A stretch of 64,000 bases of DNA from Dipteronia dyeriana (taxonomy: Eukaryota > Streptophyta > Magnoliopsida > Sapindales > Sapindaceae). Numbering within the stretch: position 1 is the stretch's first letter; the number at the start of each line of letters is the position of its first letter. Below are positions 12,933-24,389 of this stretch, one piece after another. The DNA lies in contig CM065299.1 of assembly GCA_032871835.1 (NCBI GenBank), positions 6,791,001-6,855,000 on the forward strand, read 5' to 3'. A program made the position numbers and the translations under genes. The notes below the pieces were generated by a model. It made no database searches and was not told the DNA's origin. It saw only the letters and a list, made by a program, of their open reading frames with translations.

Positions 12933-13280
12933 GAATCACCACACTAGAAGATTTTGCATGAAAATGACTGATCAATAATGTCCTTTTGTGAGGGGTCTTT
13001 TTTGGCTTTGTGATTGTGGTAATGGGGCCTTGAGTTGTGAGTGGGGATTGTAATTGATTCTTCTCAAATTGCCAAGCTTCCATTGTAAGGCCAATCAATG
13101 CTTGTATGAGATCTGATTAGAAGGCGTTTGAGACGAGTTGCAGCACTGCGTTTTCTTCTGTTATAAGCAGTTATAGTGAGCTTATTAGTGTATAGATGGG
13201 TGAGGTTTGAGAGAGACATACAAATATATGAGGCTCTTTATATATATGAACCTGTTTGGATTTTGTAATGTAATCTCTTG
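12933..13280 (+). terminator. Probable 3' UTR and polyadenylation region of the DUF789 gene
   Basis: After the TAA stop the sequence stays less AT-rich until about 13180, then has tgtaatgtaatc and ataaatata motifs (about 13263-13291) that could direct polyadenylation. The part from 13067 onward is present again at 40897 inside a copia element. Confidence 0.4.
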
Positions 13281-14310
13281 ATCATAAATATAGAGCCAAT
13301 GAAGAAAGGAACAAAAAGAACAAAAAAAGAAAAAAGAAAAAAAGCTTTCAAGTTTCCCAAAACCCATCTACTAATCAAAATATGATGTTCATACATTTCT
13401 GCAAATATTGATTGGATCATTATTTTAGTTGGTGGATTAGTTGTCTCCCACGAAAATGGCAGTGCAATGAGATAAAAGTATCCAGATAAGTCTAGAGCAT
13501 TAGAGATTAAAAATAAATAGCAGCTAGAACGAATATGACATCCATTATAAATTTGTAACCCTTTTATAGTTTACTCGAAATTTCTTGTACAGAAAATATA
13601 TTAATCGATAGTACTATTTGTAACTAGGTCGTAATCTCGAGCTATACGTTTTGACATGCGTTGAAGTTTTGTTAACTTAACTTTCGGGAGAAAGAAGTGT
13701 CTAGCAAGCTAGGTTTTGGTAAAGCTTGTTAGAGTGGTAAAGAAATGTGAACACTCTTATGTACGACAAAATTATACTACAAAAATGGTGGGTTTCGTTT
13801 TGATGAGGCTACGCTGTTTTGCTTAACTGGCTTTCCATTGCTACAGCAGATTTTGACATGTTTGATTACTCCTTCTTTCCCTATTTTTATGCCTTAATTA
13901 ATCCTTTAAGCAACTTGAGAGATTTCGTACTCAATCAACTTATTTGCAGCCCCTTTGACCTCGTGTTATATATATATATATATTAACAATTATACAAGAT
14001 AATGTAGGTTGGAAACTTGAGTGATTCCTTTAATATTAACTAATTTGGGAAAAATAAAAATATTCTAAGGTATTATAATATGGTTTAAGATAATTTTTTG
14101 ATGAATTTAAGTAGGTTTTTTTTAAATGAATTTCAAGACTATTTATATATGTTTCTTTTCATCATTCTTACAAGAAAGGTTAGAAAATCTCTTAATAAAG
14201 TTGAGTCAGTAATAAGAGTGGATGGGTTTTTTTTTCCCTTTTACCATTACAAATTTGAGAGTTGAAAGAGAGAAATATGATTCAAACTCATAATAAGACC
14301 GATACGAGAG

Positions 14311-14726
14311 TTAGAGCATCTCCAATGTAATGCTATTTGGATATGTTAATTCTATAATTTAGTATAAAGTAAAAAAAAACATCTTCCAATACAATATCAA
14401 ATATTGTGTTAAATTTGGTATAAAGAATATTATATGTCAAATTTAGTATAGTAATAAATGTTACTTTTTTAATTATAAAAATACCACGGTTAATGTATTA
14501 ATTGTTGATTTTTATAATTTTAAACGATAATTTTTTTATATAAATTGAATGCATTAATTATATTTATTGATTTCTATAATTTTAAATAATAATAATATAA
14601 AAATAGCATTTCAAATGAAATTATATATTGCAGTACAATGCTAAAATGATATGTCAAATATAGTATTTTACTAATTTTTATATTAAATTTAGTATTGACA
14701 TTGACATATGTATTGAAGACGGTCTT
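14311..14726 (+). mobile_element. Tourist-like MITE, family T1
   Basis: Bordered by TTA on both sides, with ends gagcatctccaatg and (reverse complement) gaccgtcttcaatac. The interior is AT-rich and non-coding. It is the same family as 9113-9578 (opposite orientation) and was carried along in the duplication (copy at 42190-42602). Confidence 0.8.
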
Positions 14727-15818
14727 AGAGTCTTAGAATTGAATGAATAAAAAAAAAACAACTCTTGTAATTTTTTTAATAAAAATAGGGTATTTTTTTT
14801 TAAGTTAAATTAATTTATTAGAAACTCCTAGTAAATTATCAAATCATCATGTACTTGACCTAAAAAGGTGAAAATTGTGGGTGAGAGAGTAGTGACCGAC
14901 CCAAAATAATTGAAGTTGAAATGTGTAAAAAAAAAAAGAATATATGATTGGTCCACCCCTAAACCGAGCCAATGCATGCTTAATGCTTATGTCTACCTAA
15001 AAAGGAAGTGGGGTTACTGCTATTAAGTATGAACTCGTGACTCTGCAACTCCAAAACATCCTTAAGCACCCTATCTCTACCCTTTTTTGATTAGTACTCA
15101 AGGTACAACCAAAATAACTATTTCATTAAAAAAAAAACAAATTAAGCTGACACCAATCTAAGTCAGTGGTGTATTGAAACCCGGTAAAATTAATCTATAT
15201 AAATATGATCTATAATACAACTCCCGTTTAAGGATTATATTTTCAATTATTATCATAATTTAAATCTTTATAAAGAAGTTTTATTTTAAAGTCTCCAACT
15301 ATGAGAATAAGAACCTTATTTCATTAATTATTGTTGGATGATCAATGTCCCGTCACCAAAAAAAAAAAAGAATCATGTGGATCTCACATGCATATGCAGC
15401 TGTTTATCCAACTCAATTCCAATTGATTTTGACTCAACAGACTGGGGGGCATGAGGTGTTTGAGTTGAGTGCGAATGTGCAATCAACATGTTATCCACTT
15501 AAAAGAGAATTTTAGTCCAAAGTCCAAACAACACAAAACCCTTTTCACACCCTCTCTTTCATCATTTTGATCTCAAAAGTGCAACTACTAACCAAAACCT
15601 TGTACCTACAAAATTAATTGAAAAGAAAACTATTGAAGTTTAGGAGTGAGGTACGTTGACACTTTCGTTTTTTTTTTTTTTGTGTGTGCTTGTTTAAGTC
15701 AATGTGTGGGTGGTTGATGTGGATAGACTAGTTGTGTGCCACTTAAGATCGATCTCACACACAACACTAGTTCATAAATTTCATAAACCAATTTGGTTCT
15801 TTTGGGCCACAGCTTTCA

Positions 15819-15984
15819 GCTGCAGATGTCAAACTGGGTGAGGCTCTCTGTGTGCTGATTGATGCATTACAGTTTAGGAGTTAATATTATATTTGCTAGT
15901 GGCTGCAGATGTCAAACTGGGTGAGGCTCTCTGTGTGCTGATTGATGCATTACAGTTTAGGAGTTAATATTATATTTGCTAGTG
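15819..15984. repeat. 83-bp tandem duplication
   Basis: A unit starting gctgcagatgtcaaactggg occurs at 15819 and again at 15902, ending in tttgctagtg. The duplicated segment at 43.66 kb has only one copy, so this duplication probably arose after the segments separated. Confidence 0.9.
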
Positions 15985-16204
15985 CTTGATGATTGGATAT
16001 GCTCAAACTTCATCAATTTGTGTAATTGAGAAAGCACTTGTAAATTGAATTAGTTGGTTTCGAGAATTGTTCAAACTTTAAAGGCACCGTCAATAACACA
16101 CGTTTCGTGTTAATGATCAATTGATAAGTCTGACTTTGATAGCAGCAAACGAAAGGGTTAAAAGATATAAAAAAATTATAAAAAAAGTTGGTGTGCTCTC
16201 TAAT

Positions 16205-16790
16205 GTAAAGTTCACTTTTGCTCACCCTTAAGGTTGTTAAGTTAGACATGATTACGGTTCGGTTCGAACCGTGAAACCGAACCGTAACCGTGTGAAATGA
16301 ACCATAACCGGAACCGGAATCGGAATCGGAACCGGAATCGTAGAATCGGTTTCAGAACCGTAACCGGAACCGTAGGACTGAAGATTCTGTTCCGGTTCTC
16401 CTCCAAAAAAAATCACCCTGAAATCGACGGTTCGGTTCCAGAATATATATATTTATTTTTCTTATGTTAAATTGTAAAAAAAAAAAAAAACTGAAGATTC
16501 GGTTCCTGTTCTCCTCCGAAAAAAACCACCCTGAAACCGATGGTTCGGTTCCGGTTCTGGAACCGCCGGTTCCAGAATATATATATTTATTTTTCTTATG
16601 CTAAATTGTTAAAAAAAAAAAAAACCGAACCGGTGGAACCGAAACCGTCGGCTGACGGTTCCGGTTCCGGTTCTGGCTCCTTTCGGAACCGGAATCGGCG
16701 GTTTAGACAAATTTACCCCTTCCATGGACACATCATTTATACAGGAGGGAGGTAATGCTCACCCACCTTGAGGGTGGGTGAGCAAAAATG
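16205..16790. mobile_element. GGTTCC/CCGGAA-rich element with inverted ends
   Basis: A core of degenerate hexamers (ggttcc, ccgaac, cggaac and relatives, 16255-16700) is bordered by inverted copies of ttttgctcaccc: left at about 16215, right at about 16776-16787 in reverse complement. The core also has two copies of a ttccagaatatatatattta block (about 16437 and 16571). It looks like a non-autonomous DNA element with a satellite-like interior. Its left part was copied to 43.96-44.44 kb. I cannot assign a superfamily. Confidence 0.5.
16757..16783. repeat. Perfect 11-bp hairpin
   Basis: gctcacccacc, a 5-base loop ttgag, then ggtgggtgagc. The arms are exact reverse complements. It forms the right end of the GGTTCC-rich element. 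Confidence 0.85.
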
Positions 16791-16799
16791 GACTCAATG

Positions 16800-17960
16800 C
16801 AACCATACAAGTATTAATTACATGTATAGTAGTTATCAGATCCTTAGATAATGGAATATGTGAGTGTGAGTTTGAAAATTGTTCTTTATTATACATATAA
16901 TAGCTGCAATTCATGTAAAAGTGTTTAGAAATGCTTGATTGTGGATCAAAAACACAAGTTTAATCTAGTTATAAATAATAAAAAAACGGAAACTTTGTGA
17001 CATCTTCAGATTCATAGATGCGGTAGTAAACTGAAGCAAGTATGCAACCGGCAAACATGACTTGAACTCAATGGAGGAGGAAGACGAAAGTCGTTTAGTT
17101 AGGTAAGAAGTTAGAGGCATTTAAGTCGGGCTCGTACGTGGGTGGGTTTAAAACGGGTGGGCCGGGCCGGTATAATCTAAACGGTATGTCAGAACTGATC
17201 TAAACAGGTGGGTCTGGATTTCAGACATTATGTTTTAGATAACATTCTCTAACATTATTGAATCACATTTATAACGTTTTTCTGATGTTAGAGAATTGTG
17301 AAACCGTTACAAAGTCGCATACGGCTAATTGAGACAGCCAAGAAGGCGGACATGCCCTAAAAAAAAAACAGGACAACTTCTAGAGACATGGGCAATAGAA
17401 ATAACAGGTTCACATGAAAAAATTGCTAGAATAGCTGCAATAATGTTGGTCACATCTCCATTTGAAAAGGACTTCTCATTACAGAGGTTAACCACCCCCA
17501 ACGAGTCTGACTCCTTCGAAACAGCCATGGCAAGACCTTCAAATATATATAGCCCTTGTATCAGCAACCTCAACTGAAAACACACCCCTAAAGATATAAA
17601 ATTCATTTATATACATTGAAGTCTGTCAAACAAAAATTTTCTAATCCCTCTTATGATTTTATTGAGAGAATTGAAATTCTTTGGTGGAAGTAGAAGTTCA
17701 TATCAAATCATAAAGGTGGAATTTCACTAAATTCCCTATTTTTTTAGTGAAATATTATATATCGTATTAACAATTTAACAGAACTGGGGTTATTTTAATC
17801 TTTTTATATAATAACAAAAAAATTTATAAAAAAAATCATTGGAGCAACGGAGATATGGGTGATCTCCATCTTTTCAGCAGCAATGGAGATCCAGACATCC
17901 AGAGGATCTCCATCTTCGATGAACACCGATACTCAACCGTGTAACACACTGAATGGCTAT
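16800..17960. other. Spacer, no recognised gene
   Basis: Open frames of about 80-90 codons occur on both strands at 17325-17606, but neither product shows a motif I recognise. A short inverted repeat (aacattctctaacatt at about 17240 against aatgt-like and gttagagaatt at about 17287) surrounds a spacer. The rest is AT-rich. Confidence 0.5.
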
Positions 17961-18069
17961 TTGTGTCACCCAAAATCATAAAACAATTCTCTTTGTTTGT
18001 CCATAATCAAAAGCAAGAAAACGAACTAGGTAAATAAAAAAGAAAGAAAGAAAAAGAACATGATAGCGT

Positions 18070-18194
18070 TTATGGGTGACGTGAAGGCGATCAATTACTT
18101 TTTCAGGGGACAATTCATTGATTTCAAAGCCAATTGCTTGGAGTGGAGAATCCAGTTGTTCTGTCTTATTTGATGATGATGATGATGAATCCAA
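18070..18194 (-). pseudogene. Acyl-CoA thioesterase (DHNAT1-like) first-exon relic
   Basis: Read on the - strand from an ATG at 18194, the product begins MDSSSSSSNKTEQLDSPLQA and continues GFEINELSPEKVIDRLHVTH. From memory of the family, this resembles the N-terminus of plant 1,4-dihydroxy-2-naphthoyl-CoA thioesterases: a hotdog-fold 4HBT protein, peroxisomal, in phylloquinone synthesis. A GT follows at about 18070, as an exon 1 donor would. The next family block (the PFKVLHGG region) was not found downstream, so this is probably a truncated copy or stranded first exon. The match is short, so the name is tentative. Confidence 0.5.
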
Positions 18195-18199
18195 TTAAA

Positions 18200-18880
18200 A
18201 CCCCTTATTGTAACAATGATGATGTTGATGAAGAAGAGAATAGAGAAGGCCCAAGCCAAATTGGGTATGGAGGTCCATCGCCGAGGCGATGATTATCCGT
18301 CAACTGGATCTCAATCTCCGTGACAGTCCCTTAATTTCTTTCCTTTTTTTAGAAAATTATATATTTTACCTATTTTGTAATAATTTTTTTATGTTTATAA
18401 AACTTTTTTTCTTAATATTTTCTATTACCATTTTTTTTTCTAATTTAAAATTGTAACTGTTTTATTAAATATTTTTCTATTATCCATACTTTTTTGTTTT
18501 TTTTAATAACATCTTAATAAAATTTCGTATATTTTTAAAAAAATTACAATATATTTTGTGTTAATTTAATTTTATAAACTATTTTTTTTTAAGAATAATT
18601 TTTTTTAAAATAATCATTTTAACGTTCAAATGATAAAAATTATTGATTTTTTTTATTAAAAAAAGTAAAGGCGTAATAACAAAACCTTTTAAAGACAAAA
18701 TTGACCTTTTAGGTTTGTATTATATTAACAAGTGTAAATTTATAATTCTATATGTACGGTTAAAGTTGAATGATAGTTTTTTACTCAAAGGACTAAAATG
18801 ATACGTTTTGAAAAATAAAAGAAATTAAAATTACTAATATAATAAAAATGTTAAAATATGTTAACGGTTCATCAAACAGT
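18200..18880. other. AT-rich spacer
   Basis: Mostly T-rich and A-rich tracts. The right part (18732-18845) is one of a pair of dispersed direct repeats (partner 23624-23745). No gene is seen. Confidence 0.5.
18732..18845 (+). repeat. Dispersed direct repeat, left copy
   Basis: Shares the order gtaaatttata, ggttaaagttg, gactaaaatgatacgtttt and gaaattaaaattactaatat with 23624-23745, allowing small indels. The two copies bracket the Harbinger-derived region. Confidence 0.65.
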
Positions 18881-18892
18881 AAGAGCTTTAGA

Positions 18893-19110
18893 GCATTCAC
18901 AACGGTGGATAAAAGAGATTCAAATTAGTAAACCCATTTTTATTTGGATCTCATGGGTGTCACAATGGTAAAAAAAGAGATTTAAAATAGAAGACACAAA
19001 TGTGGGCTCCACCCCAGTAGACCAAAATTGGGTTTTAAATTTGGAACTCCATTTATGTCTTGTCCAATTATTGAAGTTGGGTTCCCAATACATCTCAACC
19101 ATTAGGTTAG
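18893..19110 (+). mobile_element. MITE-like end of a Harbinger-type element
   Basis: Begins after TTTA with gagcattcacaacggtggat and continues gtgtcacaatgg, resembling the 'gagcatncacaa' ends of plant PIF/Harbinger-derived elements. The matching opposite end was not located, so this may be the left end of the element whose decayed transposase lies at 22.1-23.25 kb. Confidence 0.35.
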
Positions 19111-19320
19111 ACTTATATATATATATATTAAATTTAAATTTAAATATATAATTATTAATTTCAATAATTATATATATAATGAAAAAATATAAATACCTCA
19201 CAATCATTGAGTTGGGCTTATATATATATGTGTATAATTTAAATTTAAATGCATAATTATTAATTTCAAAAAATATAAATAATTTAATATATATATATAT
19301 ATTATTTTAATTTAAATTAT

Positions 19321-21545
19321 ACCCCACCATTTGGGTGTTGAAAGTCAATAAAATGAGATGAAAAATATATGAGATTTTAGGTGTTTTTTATAGAGAAATC
19401 GAGGAAGATGAGAGGGATTTTTGTTATTATGATTATTGATTTAATTGAATAAACTTAAAGTCTGATTCAAAATGAAAATATGATAGGGTTTTTGTGTTTT
19501 TTTTTAAAGGATGTTATGAATGTTTTAAAAAAAAGGGTATAAGAATAGTTTAAAAAATTGTTATAATTGTAATCAAATTGTCTATTCATCTTCCCTTTTA
19601 TATATGTATATGAGTACATTTATATTTTTAAGAAGAAAGAAATGAATGAATATAAATCCAATGCTCCATCACGACGACACGTAACGTTGTGAAAGTCAAC
19701 TGTTATATATTATATAGATATAGATATGATATGATAAAAGATTTTATAAAATAAAAATAATAAAAAACAAGAAACAAAAAGATAAGAAAATGATACATGA
19801 GAATAATGTAAGGCTTTTTACAGGGGACATTTTGCAATCATCATAACAAAAAAAAACCACATGGTTAAAATTATTCAACCAAATATTCTAAAAAATGGTA
19901 GAAATTACTCTGACCTCACAATATCATCTTATACCCCACCATTTGGGTGTTGAGAGTCAATAGAATGAGTTGAAAAAAATGTGAGATTTTGAGTGGTTTT
20001 TATAGAGAAATCGAGGAAGATGAGAGGGATTTTGGTTATTATGATTGTGTGATTTAATTTAATAAACTTAAAGTTTGATTTAAATGAGAATATGATAGGG
20101 TTTTTGTGTTTTTTTTAAACGATGATATGAATGTTAAAAAAAAAGGGTATAAGAATAGTTTAAATAATTGTTATAATTGTAATCAAATTGTCTATTCATC
20201 TTGCCTTTTATATATGTATATGAGTACATTTATATTTTAAAAAAAAGAAATGAATAAATTTAAATCCAATGCTCCATCACGACGACACGTAACGCTGTGA
20301 GAGTCAACTGTTATATATTAGATAGATATAGATATGATATGATAAAAGATTTTATAAAATAAAAATAATAAAAAACAAGAAACAAAAAGATAAGAAAATG
20401 ATACATGAGAATAATGTAAGGCATTTTACGAGGGATATTTGGCAATCATCATAACAACAAAAAAAACCACATGGTCAATATTATTCAACCAAATATTCTA
20501 AAAAATGGTAGAAATTACTCTGACCTCACAATATCATCTTATACCCCACCATTTGGGTGTTGAGAGTCAATAGAATGAGTTGGAAAAAATGTGAGATTTT
20601 GAGTGGTTTTTATAGAGAAATCGAGGAAGATGAGAGGGATTTTGGTTATTATGATTGTGTGATTTAATTTAATAAACTTAAAGTTTGATTTAAAATGAGA
20701 ATATGATGGGGTTTTTGTGTTTTTTTTAAACGATGATGTGAATGTTAAAAAAAAAGGTATAAGAATAGTTTAAATAATTGTTATAATTGTAAATAAATTG
20801 TCTATTCATCTTGCCTTTTATATATGTATATGAGTACATTTATATTTTAAAAAAGAAAGAAATGAATGAGTTTAAATCCAATGCTCCATCACGACGACAC
20901 GTAACGCTGTGAGAGTCAACTGTTATATATTATATAGATATAGATATGATATGATAAATGATTTTATAAAATAAAAATAATAAAAAACAAGAAACAAAAA
21001 GATAAACAAATGATACATGAGAATAATGTAAGGCTTTTTACGGGGGACATTTGGCAATCATCATAACAAAAAAAAAACCACATGGTTAAAATTATTCAAC
21101 CAAATATTCTAAAAAATGGTAGAAATTACTCTGACCTTACAATATCATCTTATACCCCACCATTTGGGTGTTGAGAGTCAATAGAATGAGTTGGAAAAAA
21201 TGTGAGATTTTGAGTGGTTTTTATAGAGAAATCGAGGAAGATGAGAGGGATTTTGGTTATTATGATTGTGTGATTTAATTTAATAAACTTAAAGTTTGAT
21301 TTAAAATGAGAATATGATGGGGTTTTTGTGTATTTTTTTAAACGATGATGTGAATGTAAAAAAAAAAAGGGTATATGAATAGTTTAAATAATTGTTATAA
21401 TTGTAATCAAATTGTCTATTCATCTTGCCTTTTATATATGTATATGAGTACATTTATATTTTAAAAAAGAAAGAAATGAATGAATTTAAATCCAAAACTC
21501 TTTCACGACGACACGTAGTGCTGTAAGGTCAGTTTTTATATATTA
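19321..21545. repeat. 611-bp tandem repeat array, 3.6 copies
   Basis: Units start with accccaccatttgggtgttg at 19321, 19933, 20543 and 21154, giving periods of 612, 610 and 611 bp. The fourth unit stops after about 390 bp. Units share atcgaggaagatgagaggga, tccatcacgacgacacgtaa and accacatggt, with few differences. There is no coding potential. The array is flanked on both sides by the same AT minisatellite (19120-19320 and 21570-21900), so it sits within or expanded from that sequence. Confidence 0.95.
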
Positions 21546-21570
21546 TATAGATATATATTTCATTTATTTT

Positions 21571-21900
21571 AATTTAAATATATAATTATTAATTTAAATA
21601 TTAAATATATAATGAAAAAATATAAATAAATTTAATATATATATATATATTACTTATTTTAATTTAAATATATAATTATTAATTTCAATAATTATATATA
21701 TAATGAAAAATATAAATAAATTTAATATATATTAAAATTATAATAATTTAAATATATAATTATTAAAATTAATAATTATATATATAATGAAAAATATAAA
21801 TAAATTAATATATATATATATATATTATTATAATTTAAATAAATTATTATTAATTTCAATAATTATATATATAATGAAAAAAATATAAATAAGTTTAATT
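21571..21900. repeat. AT minisatellite, about 84-90 bp units
   Basis: Four units starting aatttaaata at 21571, 21661, 21745 and 21832 share ataattattaattt and atatataatgaaaaatataa. One and a half related units lie at 19120-19320, on the other side of the 611-bp array. Confidence 0.85.
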
Positions 21901-22129
21901 TCAATTATAAAACTTTATTTTAATGAAATGAAAATAATTTGAATGAAAACATTAATTTTTTTAATTAATTTTACTAGACTTGAATTATGAATACTAGACT
22001 TGTCACATAATAAAATAACATTTTATTTAAAAATAAAAAATTAAACATGTTACATTGATAGATGTATTTTGGCTCATTACCATAATTTCTCTAAACATGT
22101 TCCATTAAATCTGATCGTAATGTATTATT

Positions 22130-23250
22130 TATTCTTTTATTGCGTATTCTACCAAGACGAGATATAATATGAGCCCCTAAGAAAGTAGGATCACGTGCAT
22201 ATGCACGGTGTTCAATGTTTTCTTCTTGTAATAGTACCCATAGTTGAAGGTTCGTGTGTCATCTGTCCTCAATTATCAAGTTATGCAATATAATGCATGT
22301 CTTTCTAATCTTACAGAGATCATTTTTCTATCAATATCTAACAAGATTGTAAGTGATTACCCATCTACTTTGCCATACACCAAGTGCATGTTCCACGTCC
22401 TCACGAGTAGCCTCATGCTTTATTGCAAACAATCTTTCTTTACCACTAGTAGGGTGTGAGATTGATTGGATCAGTTTTGTCTATCTAGGGTAAATTCCAT
22501 CAGTTAGAAAATATCTCACTGTATAATGGTGTCTGTTTACCTCGTAATTGACTGGTATATATCTACCGTGGATGAGATTGTCAAATAATGGTGAATGATC
22601 AAGAACATTTAAATCATTATATGAACTGACCATACCAAAGAAAGCATGTCAAATCCACAAGTCTTTCGATGCAACCGCCTCTAATATTAGAGTGGGCTTA
22701 TTATGGTGTGTGTCATGCCAAGCAGTTGGACAATTCTTCCATTCCCAATGTATACAATCTAAATCTGAGCATTCTAGGAAATCCATTTGCATATTCTTCT
22801 TGTAACAATCGTGCAACATCTTCTGTGTTTGGTGCCCTCATATATTGTGACTCGTACAATGCAATTACGACGTCATAAAAATGTTTCATACTCTCAACGA
22901 CCGCCGTCTCTCGAATTTGTAAATATTCATCACAATAATCTGTCGCGTAGCCATACGATAGTAAACGAATTGCAGTTGTCATCTTCTATAATCCGGGACA
23001 GTCCCGATCGACCAGTAGCATAATCCCTTTGCATGAAGTGAACATCATGAGCTTCGACATTCGATAGGATTCGTAGAAACAAGTCACGCCTCATACAAAA
23101 TCGTCTCTGAAAATATTTCGATGGGTATTTACAATCGTCTGTAAAGTAGTCGTTCCAAAGTCGATCATGGCTTTCCTCTCGGTCTCGATTAATATACCAT
23201 CTACCAACCCTTTGATCGCTCAGTAATACTCATACCTATTTGATGGTTCC
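22130..23250 (-). pseudogene. PIF/Harbinger transposase remnant
   Basis: On the - strand, the best-preserved part (22982-22713) reads MTTAIRLLSYGYATDYCDEY, then LQIRETAVVESMKHF and RLLQEEYANGFPRML, the classic region before the first catalytic Asp of Harbinger (HARBI1-like) nucleases. Further down, in other frames, come DLWIWHAFFGM, YNDLNVLDHSPLF and YFLTDGIYP, which are typical of the DDE domain. Stops and frame changes (near 22713, 22500 and 22440) break it. In the active family this DDE nuclease cuts and inserts DNA at TWA sites, with a Myb-like partner; no partner gene was found here. It may once have mobilised the Tourist MITEs in this window, but that is inference. Confidence 0.85.
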
Positions 23251-23623
23251 ATTTGACAATAATATGAAAATCGAAGATAATAATAGAATGGTTGGATTGT
23301 GTTGTGCTTTTTGAGTGAAGCGTCATTGATGAATGCTAAGATAATAATAAGATGGTTGTGTTGTATTGATAAATAATAAGATAATAATGAATATTTATAT
23401 AATTCTATAAAAAGTAGACGTTGGTAATGCTTTGTACATGGTGTGAAATATAATAAAATGATGTGAAATGTAATAAAATTAAATAGTTAAAGAAGCATGT
23501 CATGTTCATGCTTTGAATAGTAAGAAAGAACATGTCATGTCAAAGAAAGATCGTCTACATGCTTTTGTTAAATATTTTTGAAACCATATCATTTACAATT
23601 ATATATCATAAAAAGCTTTATAA

Positions 23624-23745
23624 AGTATAAATTTATACTTTTATACATATAGTTAAAGTTGGATGTTTGTTTTTTGGTCAAAAGACTAAAGTGATATGTT
23701 TCGAAAAAAAATAAGAAATTAAAATTACTAATATGATAAACAGGT
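23624..23745 (+). repeat. Dispersed direct repeat, right copy
   Basis: Partner of 18732-18845; see the shared blocks listed there. Confidence 0.6.
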
Positions 23746-23791
23746 AGTTGAAAAATATAAACAGGTAGTTCAAAGACAGGAATAATAATAT

Positions 23792-24295
23792 GTTGTTATG
23801 TTGCATTACAAATATGAATAAAAAGAGTATGCTAAGGTAGAAATTGTGTTATAAATGAAAACAAATTGTAGTGTTCTGTAGGGAATGTGTTACGGCTAAT
23901 AGTATTTGCATATTTGTATATATCTGATGGTGTGAACACGTGGAAGAATCATAGAGACTAAACACCATATTATAGGCTAATTTGATCTAGAACTAGTTTG
24001 ATCTAGAATGTTCTGTCTTTATATACAATTATATGTAAAAGAGAAAGAGTAGCTAAGTTTGTGAAATAGCTATGCTATTGAGTGTCTCTGTATTGCTTTT
24101 TTTTTTCTCTTGTAAGCTGTGAGTATGTAATCTCTTCATTCATAGTGAATTTCTAGCCTCTCTTGCCTACCTGTGGAGTAGATTGTCTTTGTGACAAATC
24201 GAACCACGTAAATCCGGTGTTATTTTCTTCTTCTTTATTTACTATGTTTTATTTCCTGTACAATTTGTTTGTTCAATGAGCTCTTATCCCTAATA
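23792..24295 (+). repeat. 5' LTR of copia element 2
   Basis: Starts TGTTGTTATG and ends ccctaata, where the 3' copy has ccctaaca, so the terminal CA has mutated. It contains a TATA-like ctttatatacaa (about 24018) and ttgtgacaaatcgaaccacg downstream, both also in the 3' LTR. Confidence 0.95.
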
Positions 24296-24389
24296 AATTG
24301 GTATCAGAGCATGAGTTTTAACTTGTTGCTGTAGATATGGAATTCTGAGATATTTTTCTTTTAAGGTCTGGTTTAAACAAGCTAATAGG

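Larger units (their letters stand above)
13067..16645 (+). repeat. Donor copy of a 3.55-kb segmental duplication
   Basis: This stretch, starting in the DUF789 gene 3' UTR (aattgccaagcttccattg), is nearly identical to 40897-44440 in the same orientation. Shared landmarks include a TA tract, the Tourist MITE, the tttcgggagaaagaagtg block and the GGTTCC-rich element. This copy continues naturally into the gene on its left and into the rest of the GGTTCC element on its right, whereas the other copy stops in copia sequence on both sides. This is therefore the source. No genes lie inside it; short open frames are chance. Confidence 0.9.

Noticed and set aside
13185..13420. Paired short - strand frames near 13.2 kb, repeated at 41.0-41.25 kb
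   Set aside because: They recur only because the whole segment is duplicated. Composition is low-complexity and the frames lie in a 3' UTR or flank.
17325..17606. Second exon of the thioesterase-like gene
   Set aside because: Frames on both strands were read; neither shows the family's HGG-containing hotdog motif or clean splice sites.
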